Shown piece after piece: positions 1 to 9,818 of a stretch of DNA of 64,000 nucleotides (within the stretch, counting starts at the first letter, position 1; every line of letters starts with the position of its first letter). The notes under the pieces are model-generated. The model had not been told where the DNA came from and searched no databases. It saw nothing but the letters and a program-made list of their open reading frames with translations. The stretch is from JAGOUB01 sp964640945. GTDB taxonomy: Bacteria > Patescibacteriota > Gracilibacteria > Peribacterales > Peribacteraceae. The stretch lies in contig CAZXIV010000001.1 in the NCBI GenBank assembly GCA_964640945.1, positions 124,001-188,000 on the forward strand, written 5' to 3'. Position numbers and translations under genes: made by a program.

Positions 1-1126
1 TTTTATCATTTCCGAAGGTCACTTCCAGCCATCTGGCGCAGCTCTCGGTGAGAGTGGTAACCGCATCTGCATTTTCAAAGAGTATCCGTTCAGAAGTTGA
101 ATCATCGGATTCTGTGAGAAGGCTTCTACGATCATGACACGTCCAAATGATTGGCTTTTTCTTTTGCTTAAAATAGGAAACCAGTTTTTCAAGTTGCACT
201 GGTGCAATCAAATAATGTTCGAAATGAAAATGCACCACATCATACTCTTCTGGAGGGAATTCCTTCTCGAGATATTCAGGAGTCGTTGTTGCAGAATCCG
301 CAAAGAAGTCGTCGTCAGGATTTGCAAATTGGATGTCATTTCCGTTATCAAATCTCTTGGTATATGGATGATAAGAGGGAAGACTGAGCACCCTTACAAT
401 GTCACTCCTCATTGCCTCAATTGAGTCCCTTATTTTAAGAAAATCATCAAAAGTTTCATATGGAACTCCATGAGACTCACAATATGAAGAAAGTTTATTC
501 GTTGCAAAGACACGATCGACACAATCAGCAACTTCAAAGTCAGACGATCCATCACCTGCAAGCATAATGCTTCTGGCTCGATTCTTTCGCAGTAGATTGG
601 CAATCGTCCTCTTATCCGGATAAGAAAGCTTTCCTGTATTGGGCCACTGCGATTGGACGTTCCAGTCATGGTCGTTGATTGTGCCAATATGATTGCATAT
701 GACCGTCAACGAATCGCGCGTCAAAGAAAAAATATCTTCGACCGTTCGAGGAAATGATAGCTTGAAATCATTGCCAAGAATCTCACGTATGTAGAGATCC
801 CATCCTGAACTAATAATGAGTGGCTGAATGTTGTGTTTTTCACATGTGCTTAGGAATTCTTTGAAGCCCCTCCTTATAGTGATTTTTCTTTCCAATAATA
901 ATCGTAGTTGATCTACGGATCCCTTGAAGGATGAGACGAATGCTTCTGTTAGTTCTTTGTGCGTATATTGTCCCTCATCATAGAGTTGGCCGATAGCCAG
1001 CCAATCAGTTGTAGAGAATTCGCGCATGATTTCATCACAAACATCCTGCTCTGTGATAGTCCCGTCAAAATCGCATAGAAAGACATCTCTTGGGAATTCA
1101 TGATCATTGGTATCCCCTTTATGCAT
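1..1126 (-). CDS. HAD-family phosphatase fused to a glycosyltransferase N-terminus (partial, runs off left edge)
   Basis: An open frame of 375 codons runs from ATG at 1126 to the window edge without a stop. Residues 19-23 are DFDGT, the HAD nucleophile motif I. LIISSG (motif II, Ser) and LAGDGSSDFEVAD (motif IV acidic residues) follow, so residues 15-215 form a SerB/MtnX-like phosphatase. From about residue 290 the pattern changes to DVVHFHFEHY, then PIIWTCHD and an ENADAVTTLT segment, which matches the N-terminal Rossmann half of GT-B (GT4-like) glycosyltransferases. The ATG lies one base after the TAA of the upstream decarboxylase (TAATATG), so the two are probably translationally coupled. 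Substrate unknown; the GT assignment is inferred from partial sequence. Confidence 0.75.
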   Translation of the reverse strand, partial: MHKGDTNDHEFPRDVFLCDFDGTITEQDVCDEIMREFSTTDWLAIGQLYDEGQYTHKELTEAFVSSFKGSVDQLRLLLERKITIRRGFKEFLSTCEKHNIQPLIISSGWDLYIREILGNDFKLSFPRTVEDIFSLTRDSLTVICNHIGTINDHDWNVQSQWPNTGKLSYPDKRTIANLLRKNRARSIMLAGDGSSDFEVADCVDRVFATNKLSSYCESHGVPYETFDDFLKIRDSIEAMRSDIVRVLSLPSYHPYTKRFDNGNDIQFANPDDDFFADSATTTPEYLEKEFPPEEYDVVHFHFEHYLIAPVQLEKLVSYFKQKKKPIIWTCHDRRSLLTESDDSTSERILFENADAVTTLTESCARWLEVTFGNDK

Positions 1127-1127
1127 A

Positions 1128-2801
1128 TTACGAATGGTTAAATTCATGCTTTGCCTCTGCCAACCTGTCGATCAAAGTATCGGCAGACTCAGCCGTGATA
1201 TAAGGGTTTAGTGGGTAAATTCTGAGCGCCACTACCGGACTTCCGGTATCCGTATAAAATGCAGCTGAAGATTTGCTCAGACCGATACCAGTGTCGCCTT
1301 TAACTTTATTGGCGAAAAGCCATTTAGCAAATTTGCTCGTATAATCGTTATTTTGGCGCAAGAGTTGATCGTCCGTGAGTTCACGTGCATGTGTTCCGCT
1401 GGTATCAGTTCCCTCTGGATAGCAACGCACAAAAATGTCACAACCATAGGGTTCCTGATTTACGGCATACATTCCGCTTGATTCATGCTGTCGAATTTTT
1501 TCTCTCATGCGCTCGGACATTTCAAAGCTATGTCCCAATAATGATTGATAACCCTCTTTTCCAATCGACTGTAGAGTGAGCCATGTTGCCAGAATATTCG
1601 CTGCGGAACGTGAAGTTTCCAGAGAGAATGTTCCGGGATTGTACGTTTCATGCTCATGGAAAAGAGGAGTCATGATCTTTCCATCTCTTCTGAGTCTTCC
1701 GAGATCTTCCTTATTCTTAACCATTACCATACTCGATACATAAGGCATATACCCTGTCTTGTGGAAATCTACGCCAAAGGAGTCAACATACTTCAACGTT
1801 CGGAGCCTCTCTGTTACTTTCTTGATTTTCATTAGCACCGGCTCAGTAAATCCCAACTTGTTCTGGTCAATGTCATAATCAAGAAAGTTCAAATATGCCC
1901 AGCCCAAAACCGCATCTGCATGGAGATGAGGTGAGTAATCAAGCTGGTAATCTTTTACGAGTCCTTCTCGCATCGTGTGTATGGATTCAAAGTCATCAAT
2001 TGCCATGTTTGATGTTGTTCCACCCACAGCTTCAATGCATGCAATTCTCTTGCCTGCTTCAATAGTTTTCCTGCAGACAGATTCTAGCTCATCAAGCCTC
2101 GTTGTTTGGTCGATATTGGATCGTACTTGAATATAATTATCTTGACCGATTCCAATCCAATTTGCTCCAGTTTGATGAGAATAGTGAGCTGGCTGAGAGC
2201 CGATGATCGCCACTTTCGTTCCATTGATTCCTTTCAAACCATGTGTCGGTAAGGCTTTATAGAGTCCCATCTTAAAACCGTAAAGATTCGTGGCTGTGCC
2301 ACCAAAGGTGAATAGTCCTCCAGATTTCTCATGGTCGTAGCCTGCAAGTTTGGCTATTGCTGCTGCACATGCAATTTCTGCATTCAAAGTTTCTGCTGCG
2401 TCTTCGCCAGTTACGGCATTGGGCATATATGTTGAAACTACGAGATTGCTTACAAGATGCATTAAGGCGGGAACCGGAATAATATTTTTAACCATGTACG
2501 GATTATTCGCCTTAACACTTCCCTGCATGTGGTCAGGCAGTGTGGATAAAATTTGAAAGGGATCTTCGGAAGCTTTTTCGGGGATAACCGATTCTTCCAA
2601 AATTTCATGAATATCTTTCCGCTTGGGATCTGGATATACAGGGCCATTCCCTTCTTTCGAAATAACTGACAATAGAGCATGTCTGACTAACTGGAGAAGA
2701 TGCTCAACATTTTCACCATTGGGAGCGAGAAAGTGTCTTTGTCTTAATCCCTGCAAGACATCTTCTTTCCCCATGCCATTATTGACGTGTTCAATGCTCA
2801 T
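1128..2801 (-). CDS. PLP-dependent group II amino-acid decarboxylase
   Basis: 557 aa, full length for the glutamate/aromatic-L-amino-acid decarboxylase fold. Visible signatures are the phosphate-binding FTFGGTATN near residue 164, HADA at 294-297 (the aspartate that pairs with the pyridine nitrogen), and DFHKTGY with the Schiff-base lysine at about 348. The enzyme should remove CO2 from an amino acid; which one cannot be read from the sequence. A good promoter lies upstream (see 2827-2855). It is followed one base later by the HAD-glycosyltransferase fusion, so the pair may build or modify a small metabolite or surface glycan. The gene is AT-rich compared with the core blocks, which suggests transfer. 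Confidence 0.85.
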   Translation of the reverse strand: MSIEHVNNGMGKEDVLQGLRQRHFLAPNGENVEHLLQLVRHALLSVISKEGNGPVYPDPKRKDIHEILEESVIPEKASEDPFQILSTLPDHMQGSVKANNPYMVKNIIPVPALMHLVSNLVVSTYMPNAVTGEDAAETLNAEIACAAAIAKLAGYDHEKSGGLFTFGGTATNLYGFKMGLYKALPTHGLKGINGTKVAIIGSQPAHYSHQTGANWIGIGQDNYIQVRSNIDQTTRLDELESVCRKTIEAGKRIACIEAVGGTTSNMAIDDFESIHTMREGLVKDYQLDYSPHLHADAVLGWAYLNFLDYDIDQNKLGFTEPVLMKIKKVTERLRTLKYVDSFGVDFHKTGYMPYVSSMVMVKNKEDLGRLRRDGKIMTPLFHEHETYNPGTFSLETSRSAANILATWLTLQSIGKEGYQSLLGHSFEMSERMREKIRQHESSGMYAVNQEPYGCDIFVRCYPEGTDTSGTHARELTDDQLLRQNNDYTSKFAKWLFANKVKGDTGIGLSKSSAAFYTDTGSPVVALRIYPLNPYITAESADTLIDRLAEAKHEFNHS

Positions 2802-2826
2802 AATTCGTTAAATTAAGAAGTATATG

Positions 2827-2855
2827 AAAATACTGTATAATAGTAGTTATGTCAA
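2827..2855 (-). promoter_or_regulatory. sigma70-type promoter of the decarboxylase operon
   Basis: On the minus strand a perfect -35 TTGACA (2855-2850) is separated by exactly 17 bases from a -10-like TATTTT (2832-2827). The start codon follows at 2801. Confidence 0.6.
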
Positions 2856-2913
2856 TTGTAGTTAACAATACATATTATCTTGTGTGTAAATTAACTTTTC
2901 CTCTTACCTTAGC

Positions 2914-2943
2914 CAAAAAATAAGTTCTACAGCCCTATAGAAC
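2914..2943 (-). terminator. Rho-independent terminator of the histidine phosphatase gene
   Basis: GTTCTA/TAGAAC stem at 2924-2943, followed on the minus strand by TTATTTTTT. It lies about 60 bases past the stop codon at 3000. Confidence 0.6.
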
Positions 2944-2999
2944 AGCAGCTCCTCTACCTAAGTCTTTGTGATGACGATTAGAGTCTATTTAGGGGATAT

Positions 3000-3827
3000 T
3001 TAGGTCTTTAGGCCGTTTCTCTGCGCTTTTAGGAATTCTTTAGCTCTTTGAAGGATGCTGCGCCACTTCGGAATGTCGATTCCAGACAGATCAAAGACTG
3101 ATACCTGTCCAAACGCAGGATTATGTTTTTCTTTCACTTCATTCATAAAGTACTCCCAGCATAAAAAATGCAACTCCTCTGGAGATACTTCAATCGCATC
3201 CCGCTCAATTGCAAAAATTTCATGCAATAAAAGAAGTGGAATTGATTGACTGCAGAAAACTAATAGCTCCTCACTTCGAGCTCTTTCATTAAGAATACCC
3301 AGAAGAAAATTATATTTTCTTAGCAGATATTCTGCTTCTGATTCACCAATGACTTCGAATTTCCCTATAAGCTCAGACTTAACTTTGACACCCATATCCG
3401 GATCGCCAAATTTATAATGAACATTTTTATACAGATATGTTGCATCACAATAAGCATCCCAAGCATCGATAAAAGCAGATAGAGGTTCTCCATCTTTATA
3501 ATCCTGAGGTAAAATAGGCCGCCCCTGATCAAAAGGGCTTAGATCATTGTTTTCCTCTAAAGAGACTGCAATCTTGTCTGAAAATTTTTCCACCAGTTGT
3601 TTCACGGTTTGGTCTATTCGTCGTAGCCCAGATGAAAACATTATTCTCACGCAGCTGATCTGGCACTTCTGTGCGATGGAAAGAATTTCAGCAGAGGTTG
3701 TCTCTGCAAGTTGCTCATTGTCATTATTATCGATTAGAGGCCCATCAAGCCCATACGTTTTGATCGCATCGATATCCTTAAAATGCCTGAATCCAACGAC
3801 GATATTCTGTTCAGGTTTTTCTGACAT
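3000..3827 (-). CDS. histidine phosphatase superfamily-like protein
   Basis: 275 aa from the chosen ATG at 3827. An in-frame ATG at 3875 would add 16 residues that lack conservation. The N-terminus VVGFRHFKD resembles the RHG core of phosphoglycerate-mutase-like histidine phosphatases, and IMFSSGLRRIDQT resembles their second arginine motif. The C-terminal part LLVFCSQSIPLLLLHEIFA sits where the second catalytic histidine (normally SHG) is expected, but the histidine is replaced there, so catalysis may be altered. It lies upstream of the decarboxylase operon on the same strand with its own terminator. Function unknown; family call moderate. Confidence 0.5.
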   Translation of the reverse strand: MSEKPEQNIVVGFRHFKDIDAIKTYGLDGPLIDNNDNEQLAETTSAEILSIAQKCQISCVRIMFSSGLRRIDQTVKQLVEKFSDKIAVSLEENNDLSPFDQGRPILPQDYKDGEPLSAFIDAWDAYCDATYLYKNVHYKFGDPDMGVKVKSELIGKFEVIGESEAEYLLRKYNFLLGILNERARSEELLVFCSQSIPLLLLHEIFAIERDAIEVSPEELHFLCWEYFMNEVKEKHNPAFGQVSVFDLSGIDIPKWRSILQRAKEFLKAQRNGLKT

Positions 3828-4270
3828 AAAACTAAGCAGATGTTCTTTAAGAGTAAAATTAAGCCAGCAGTGCAAAACATACGTATTATTAAATATAATA
3901 TTATATCTGTCAATCGTTCGACTTGAATGTGATAGTAGTTCAATTGCAATTCGTGCACTTTTCTAGAAATAACGCAACAATAATTGTCCTCCGATTCCTC
4001 GTTTTCACTGATTTTGCAGACATGGCTTGCCTATGCGACCATCATCATTTCATTTGACAATCCTCTACCGTTTTTTTCTACAACTTTTGACAATACTCGA
4101 CAACTTCCGCTAACAGAAGCCATAAAAACGCTTGCCATGAATTTGGATTTGGATATGCTGATTCAGCCGGAGAGTCATACCCGGCCAAACTGAGCAAGTA
4201 ATATTTACCACCCGACCGCCGTGCACGGCGCGAGGGATTACCTTCTTATTTCTTATGAAGCTCTCTTTCT
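3828..4270. other. gene-poor junction before the satellite-like block
   Basis: No convincing gene. A 69-codon plus-strand frame at 3984-4193 has no family signature and no clear ribosome site. A GCCGTGCACGGC palindrome near 4217 and AT-rich promoter-like sequence (TTGACA near 4086) precede the methyltransferase gene. This is probably the left edge of the mobile block. Confidence 0.3.
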
Positions 4271-5575
4271 ATGAAACGCCAACGCTCTACTTCAACCGAT
4301 GCACGGCAAGGGCCGCGCATCATACCGAGCAATATTTCTGATCTTTCTCCTGCGGATTACAACCCAAGGACTTGGGATGACGCGGCACTCGAACGACTGT
4401 GTGAAAGCATCCGCAAATTCGGATTCCTTGATCCGATTATCGCCAACGGCGCGAAGAATCGTCACGGAGTTGTCATCGGTGGTCACATGCGGCTCGCGGC
4501 TGCAAAACATCTCGGTCATAAGACTGTTCCCGTGGTCTACGTCGACATTCCCGATATCGAACGGGAAAAAGAGCTGAACCTGCGGCTTAACCGAAACACA
4601 GGCGAGTGGGACTTTGAGAAGCTCAAAGCATTCGAGATGGAACTGCTTCTCGACGTGGGCTTCGGTGACACAGACCTCTCCCATATTTGGGATGATGCAC
4701 TGGAAACGGAAGATGATCAGTTCGACGAGGATGCCGAGCTGGAGAAAATCAAAACACCTAAGACGAAGCCAGGCGATCTGTACCAGCTTGGACCGCACCG
4801 TCTTCTGTGTGGTGATGCGATGGATAGTGCTGCCGTGAAGCGGCTCGTCGACAAGAACAAGATCGACATTGTCTATACAGATGTTCCGTACAACATAGAT
4901 CTCGACTACAACAAAGGGATTTCCAATGCCAAGCAGTACGGTGGTAAAACGAATGATGCGAAGACCGATGTTGAGTACGAGACTTTCCTCTCAACGCTGA
5001 TTCAGCATGCCATCGGTGTCGCAGCGCCGGATGCCCACTATTTCTTCTGGTGCGATCAGAAATATGTTGGCCTTCTTCAGAAGCTCTACAGCGACTTAGG
5101 GATTGGATACCGCCGCACATGCCTGTGGGTGAAGAACAATGCGAATATGACCCCACAGACAGCCTTCTCGAAGGCATACGAACCGTGTGTCTACGGCGTA
5201 CGCGGGTCGCCATATCTCTCGGAACGCGTACAGAACCTGAACGAGGTGATGAACAAGGAAGTCGGCAGCGGCAACCGCACGATCGACGATATCGTAGATC
5301 TTCTCGATTTGTGGCTCTGCAAACGACTCCATGGAAGCGAGTACGAGCACCCAACACAGAAACCCGTGACGCTCCATGAGAAGCCACTGCGTCGATGCAC
5401 GAAGCCCGGCGACCGCGTGCTGGATCTGACCGCCGGAAGCGGATCAACACTCATCGCGTGCGACCAACTCAAACGAAAAGCCTTTCTCATGGAGATCGAA
5501 CCCGTGTTCTGCGATTTGATCGTCCGGCGCTACGAAGCCGCGACAGGTAACAAAGCTTCCCTCCTCAAATCATGA
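4271..5575 (+). CDS. ParB-domain DNA methyltransferase (N4/N6 type)
   Basis: 434 aa. Residues 15-130 form a ParB/sulfiredoxin-like domain (NPRTWDDAALERLCESI, IANGAKNRHGVVIGGHMRLAAA, LNRNTGEWD). Residues 165-430 form a beta-class DNA methyltransferase with catalytic motif IV DVPY (a variant of DPPY) and the SAM-binding motif DLTAGSGST near the C-terminus. Such ParB-MTase fusions are typical of phages and integrated elements, where they protect or mark element DNA. The stop overlaps the start of the next methyltransferase by 4 bases, starting a packaging-module operon (4271-8276). The variant proline motif is worth noting for activity. Confidence 0.85.
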   Translation: MKRQRSTSTDARQGPRIIPSNISDLSPADYNPRTWDDAALERLCESIRKFGFLDPIIANGAKNRHGVVIGGHMRLAAAKHLGHKTVPVVYVDIPDIEREKELNLRLNRNTGEWDFEKLKAFEMELLLDVGFGDTDLSHIWDDALETEDDQFDEDAELEKIKTPKTKPGDLYQLGPHRLLCGDAMDSAAVKRLVDKNKIDIVYTDVPYNIDLDYNKGISNAKQYGGKTNDAKTDVEYETFLSTLIQHAIGVAAPDAHYFFWCDQKYVGLLQKLYSDLGIGYRRTCLWVKNNANMTPQTAFSKAYEPCVYGVRGSPYLSERVQNLNEVMNKEVGSGNRTIDDIVDLLDLWLCKRLHGSEYEHPTQKPVTLHEKPLRRCTKPGDRVLDLTAGSGSTLIACDQLKRKAFLMEIEPVFCDLIVRRYEAATGNKASLLKS

Positions 5576-6345
5576 GTAAAAATACGATCACCACGGGCGA
5601 TATTTTCCAACTCGGAGAACACCGTCTTGCATGCGGCGATTGCCGCGATACTGAGCTGATCCAAAAGTTACTCGGGAAAGACCGCGTGGAACTCATTCTC
5701 ACAGATCCACCTTACGCGATTGCTTACGTCGAGGGTAAGCGTGGATTCTTGGGAGGACAACATCATGAAGTGATCGCTAACGATCACGAACAAAGCGATG
5801 AAGAATATCACGCATTTACGAAGGACTGGCTTGCTGCCGCCGTGCCGAACATGGCGAAGAAAAACAGCATCTACATCTTCAACAGCGACAAAATGATTTT
5901 TCCGCTCCGATCCGGCATGGAGGCCTCGGGCTGCAAATTCGCGCAGATGCTTATCTGGCTCAAGACCCATGCAGTTATGGGACGACTAGATTACCTCCCA
6001 CAGCACGAAATTCTTTTGTATGGCTGGTACGGGACTCATGCGTTCCGGAAGTCGAAGGACAAAAGCATTCTGATTTACCCAAAGCCGAGCAAGAGCGTCC
6101 TGCATCCGACGATGAAGCCCGTGGGACTCCTTCGGCGGCTCATTCTGAATAGTTCCAAGATTGGAGAGCTTGTTTACGATCCCTTCGGAGGCTCCGGCTC
6201 GACAATGATCGCGGCGCAGGACACCAAGCGCCGCTGCGCGATAATCGAAATGGATGCTAAGTACTGTCGCGTGATCATCGACCGCTTCGAGAAACATACG
6301 GGCGTGAAAGCTCTTTCTCTTTCCAAAGCCGAGCATGTCCGATGA
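5572..6345 (+). CDS. DNA adenine/cytosine-N4 methyltransferase
   Basis: 257 aa, beta-class organisation with catalytic DPPY (LILTDPPYAIAY, near residue 44) before the SAM-binding DPFGGSGST near residue 205. It has no ParB domain and its catalytic motif is canonical, unlike its neighbour. Start ATG overlaps the preceding stop and its end overlaps the next gene by 11 bases, a tight phage-like operon. Recognition sequence cannot be predicted. Confidence 0.85.
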   Translation: MSKNTITTGDIFQLGEHRLACGDCRDTELIQKLLGKDRVELILTDPPYAIAYVEGKRGFLGGQHHEVIANDHEQSDEEYHAFTKDWLAAAVPNMAKKNSIYIFNSDKMIFPLRSGMEASGCKFAQMLIWLKTHAVMGRLDYLPQHEILLYGWYGTHAFRKSKDKSILIYPKPSKSVLHPTMKPVGLLRRLILNSSKIGELVYDPFGGSGSTMIAAQDTKRRCAIIEMDAKYCRVIIDRFEKHTGVKALSLSKAEHVR

Positions 6346-6805
6346 CGCACTGACAACAACGGCTGAACGCACAAAGCGTGAGAAAGCCACTCTTATTGAG
6401 CAATTGCGGAAGACTCCCGTAATCCAAATCGCGGTCGAGAAAACTGGCGTCAGCCGCATGACCTATTATCGATGGCGTGATGATGAAGAATTCGCCAAGG
6501 CGGCTGACGAAGCACTATCAGACGGAAAATCGCTCGTGAATGATCTTGCCGAATCCCAATTGCTCTCTGCATTGCGTGAAGGCGAAGCATGGAGTGTTCA
6601 GTATTGGCTTCGACATCATCACCTCGACTATTCCAACAAACTCGAAATAACGGCGAAGGCCGCATCGGACAAATTAACGCCCGAGCAGCAGGAGCAGCTC
6701 GACCGCGCTCTTGCCCTCGCAGGAGTCTTGCCCGTCTCTACGCCGGAAGAACCCGGCACTAACCCCGTACCTCCTTCCCTTTCTGACAATGGAAACCCCC
6801 AATGA
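6335..6805 (+). CDS. small terminase-like helix-turn-helix protein
   Basis: 156 aa. An N-terminal HTH (TPVIQIAVEKTGVSRMTYYRWRDD) is followed by a helical segment and SVQYWLRHHHLDY, then a Pro-rich tail. This is the layout of small terminase subunits that bind phage DNA for packaging. The large terminase starts inside its last codons (6789), supporting the pairing. Family assignment rests on layout and context. Confidence 0.65.
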   Translation: MSDDALTTTAERTKREKATLIEQLRKTPVIQIAVEKTGVSRMTYYRWRDDEEFAKAADEALSDGKSLVNDLAESQLLSALREGEAWSVQYWLRHHHLDYSNKLEITAKAASDKLTPEQQEQLDRALALAGVLPVSTPEEPGTNPVPPSLSDNGNPQ

Positions 6806-8276
6806 CTTGGCATCTCTTTTTCGGGATGCGAAAACACGTAGACCGCTGGTGCGAGCATCCCACCAATATTTCTTTCTCGCATACTTCGGTCACTACATAC
6901 AGTGTCCAGCGGCGCCGTTTCACCACGAACTCTTCACGCTGACACAGCAGCTTCCGCCGCTTTCAGTCATCCTTGCGTTCCGGGGATCAGCGAAATCGAC
7001 GATCATGACGCTGTCCCTCCCGATCTGGTCGGTTATCGGGGTGCTTGAGAAAAAGTTCATCCTCATCGTCGCTCGCACGCAGGAACAGGCACGGCAATTC
7101 ATGCGCAACATCCGCGAGGAGTTGGAGCGCAATGACCTTCTGCGAAACGACCTCGGACCGTTCCGCATGGAAGAGGATGAATGGCGTAACCTCGTCCTCG
7201 TCATTCCCAAGTACGGAGCCAAAATCATGGCGGTCTCCGTGGAGCAGAGCGTCCGTGGACTCAGGCATGTGCAGCACCGTCCCGATCTTATTATTTGTGA
7301 CGACATTGAGGACTTGCAGTCCGTGAAGACAAAGGAAAGCCGAGATAATGTCTACAACTTCCTCAAGCGTGATTTGCTTCCTGCTGGCACGGCAAAGACA
7401 CAGACCATGATTGTCGGGAACCTTCTTCATGAGGATTGCGTTCTCATGCGTCTTGTACGGGAAATTGATGCGACGAAGCTCCACGGAACGTACCGTTCCT
7501 ATCCACTCCTCGATGATGCGGGAAATTGTCTTTGGGCGGGTAAATTCCCAACCAAGGAAAGCATCGAAGCCGAACAACGGCGCATCGGGAATGACACGGT
7601 ATGGCTACAGGAGTACCTCCTGCGTATTGTTTCTTCTACAAGCCGAGTTGTTCATCCCGAATGGATCCAGTACTACGACGAATTGCCGAGAGGCGCTATC
7701 GCTTCGGCGGTTTCCGTTGATCTTGCCTTCTCCGAGAAGGAAAGTGCGGACTTTACCGCGATGGTCGTTGGAAAAGCATACTGGGTGAATGGCAAACTGC
7801 GCGTCTATATCCTTCCTAATCCCTACCATGCCCGTGTGTCAGCGTTGGAGGCATACGAGGCTGCAAAGACGGCGGCACGGGTTCATGCTGTAGGTGAAAG
7901 CGAGGCGACGTTGCTCGTAGAAAACATGCATCAAGATCTCTTTGTTGGGAATCTGCGTGAAGAAGGATTCTATGTAAAAGACTTTCGCCCGACGCAAGAT
8001 AAGCGGACACGGCTCATGCAGGTGACACCACTTCTCGAGTCCGGGCAGATCTTCTTTCCGAAAGAAGGCTGCGAAGATCTACTCAACGAACTTCTGCATT
8101 TCGGAATGGAAAACCACGACGACCTTGCAGACGCGTTTGCGATGCTCCTGACGCATTTTATTGATGACTTTGGACAGGGGCCGCAAAGCACTTACCTTAT
8201 CGGGCGTTCACCCACAGGAGGAGGGTTCCTGCACGATTACAGCACTCAGAAATGGCTGCGCCTGTGCAGAGGTTAA
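6789..8276 (+). CDS. phage terminase large subunit
   Basis: 495 aa from ATG 6789 (METPNDLASLF); an upstream in-frame ATG at 6711 lies inside the preceding gene and is less likely. The ATPase half has Walker A FRGSAKST at residues 64-71 and Walker B DLIICDDIED. The C-terminal RNase H-like nuclease half shows VSVDLAFSEKESADFT and the final ENHDDLADAFAM metal-binding motif. The protein should cut and translocate DNA into a capsid, yet no portal, protease or capsid gene follows, so the block looks like a phage satellite or a decayed prophage that would use another phage's shell. Confidence 0.88.
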   Translation: METPNDLASLFRDAKTRRPLVRASHQYFFLAYFGHYIQCPAAPFHHELFTLTQQLPPLSVILAFRGSAKSTIMTLSLPIWSVIGVLEKKFILIVARTQEQARQFMRNIREELERNDLLRNDLGPFRMEEDEWRNLVLVIPKYGAKIMAVSVEQSVRGLRHVQHRPDLIICDDIEDLQSVKTKESRDNVYNFLKRDLLPAGTAKTQTMIVGNLLHEDCVLMRLVREIDATKLHGTYRSYPLLDDAGNCLWAGKFPTKESIEAEQRRIGNDTVWLQEYLLRIVSSTSRVVHPEWIQYYDELPRGAIASAVSVDLAFSEKESADFTAMVVGKAYWVNGKLRVYILPNPYHARVSALEAYEAAKTAARVHAVGESEATLLVENMHQDLFVGNLREEGFYVKDFRPTQDKRTRLMQVTPLLESGQIFFPKEGCEDLLNELLHFGMENHDDLADAFAMLLTHFIDDFGQGPQSTYLIGRSPTGGGFLHDYSTQKWLRLCRG

Positions 8277-8331
8277 TGTAAAACCTTTTTAATGCCTTCA
8301 CGGTTGGTGTCTGCCAACCGTTTTGGCATTC

Positions 8332-9798
8332 CTATAAATTTTGTAGATGTCGGAAAATCTCCACCATAGCGAACGTATCAAGTTCACAGTATTCGATCAG
8401 ATTGCCCCATGTTTCTTCACGTTCTTTCACTGACTTCTCGGGACCAAACATTCGGTACCACGAGAGGGAGGCAGCCATGCCTTCATGGATGGTGAGATTC
8501 TTATGTGACAATGCGGGTATGAGGACGGGCAGCACTTTCTTAATAGAGCAACTCCCGCAGAAATCTGGATGAACGTAATGCTGGTGACTGAAGATCTCCA
8601 TGAGGTCGAATGTCCGTTCATTCAGTGACTCAAAGAACGGGGCAAATGCAGGAAGCAATACGCCCATTTCTTTATTTCTGGTCGTTTCAAACGCCTTGTA
8701 CCAGACGATCACCGTTCCTTTGTCAGGCAGATTTGTGCGCAGAGATTCTGCAAGCTCGGGAATGGTGTTACCCAGATTCCGTGCTAGAAATTCATGATGT
8801 TCCAGCTCCGCACCGGGTGCGGGCAGGACATGGAGCGAATACTGAAACGGCATCGCCTGATGAGGACGGAGTCCATCAAACATAGGGACGGCGCAGGCGA
8901 ATGTCTCGTAGTCCAGAAATGACAACGGATATTCAAGTTTGCTCAGAGCTTCGGCAATTTTGTCCCTCTCCACAATGGGCATCCCCGAACGCGCCACCTG
9001 TACTTGGCATGCCTGTGCTGTGGTGAGCTTATAATCTTCAGGCAAATCAAGAATCAGACGGACTCCCGATGCATAGAGCTTCTGTGCCTTCGGACCACCG
9101 ATGCGCGTCAGTTCAAAGATCGAATGATCCGGAAGACCGGGATAACAGTGCCCGATGCACATGCATTCCTTCGGCACGCAGGTGCAGGCAATTTCCCCGG
9201 CTTTCGGGTTCGCATTATCAATGATGGCGAGAGCCTTCGTGATGTCGGCCTCCACTATGTCTTCGACTTCATCTACATCTTCCGTGATGTCTTTCGTAAC
9301 GAGGAATGCCTGAGGATCGATAGCACCTGCGCGGAGATATTCGCCGTTCACATACACCAGATGCACTCTGCCGATGTCGAAGCCTGCTTTCCTGAATGCT
9401 ATTCGCTGGAAGCACACATCATGGATATGTTCTTTCTTCTCTTCCGTGGAACTCTTCACTTCAAAGATATCCCACTTCTTCGTCTCGGGATTGAATCGAA
9501 TGATGTCTGCGATTGCCATGACTCGGTCGGCAACGGCTGCTGCCTGAAAGATCGTCGTGGCACCGGCTTTGATCTGATCCTGTGTCTGCTTATGAACATC
9601 GGCACCGTGCCCCTTGATCATGACACCATCAGGGAACAATTCACGAGCGATCACATCGACCATGTTTCCCTCTTCAAACCTCCAGAGAAGCGAAGGATTC
9701 TGTGAGTGGTGGTGCATCTCTTCCTGCTTATGCTTCCAGACCCATAGGTGCATGGGACATTCCAGATAGCGATGCGTGTAATCGGATTTGGTGAGCAT
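8332..9798 (-). CDS. RecB-like PD-(D/E)XK nuclease with DUF2779 domain
   Basis: 488 aa. The N-terminal half resembles Cas4/RecB-family nucleases: a Cys in RYLECPMHLW, the acidic core KKWDIFEVKSS (E-x-K type), and a late cysteine group CTCVPKECMCIGHC that would complete a 4Fe-4S cluster. The segment PLSFLDYETFACAVPMF begins the C-terminal DUF2779 domain (RNase H-like). It is probably a DNA end-processing nuclease. It is convergent with the terminase gene and in line with another nuclease gene upstream. Confidence 0.75.
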   Translation of the reverse strand: MLTKSDYTHRYLECPMHLWVWKHKQEEMHHHSQNPSLLWRFEEGNMVDVIARELFPDGVMIKGHGADVHKQTQDQIKAGATTIFQAAAVADRVMAIADIIRFNPETKKWDIFEVKSSTEEKKEHIHDVCFQRIAFRKAGFDIGRVHLVYVNGEYLRAGAIDPQAFLVTKDITEDVDEVEDIVEADITKALAIIDNANPKAGEIACTCVPKECMCIGHCYPGLPDHSIFELTRIGGPKAQKLYASGVRLILDLPEDYKLTTAQACQVQVARSGMPIVERDKIAEALSKLEYPLSFLDYETFACAVPMFDGLRPHQAMPFQYSLHVLPAPGAELEHHEFLARNLGNTIPELAESLRTNLPDKGTVIVWYKAFETTRNKEMGVLLPAFAPFFESLNERTFDLMEIFSHQHYVHPDFCGSCSIKKVLPVLIPALSHKNLTIHEGMAASLSWYRMFGPEKSVKEREETWGNLIEYCELDTFAMVEIFRHLQNL

Positions 9799-9818
9799 TT
9801 GTAAGGAAGATTAGAGGA

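Noticed and set aside
4758..5450. 230-codon antisense frame inside the ParB-methyltransferase gene
   Set aside because: Arg/Ser-rich composition typical of an antisense shadow; the plus-strand gene has clear motifs.
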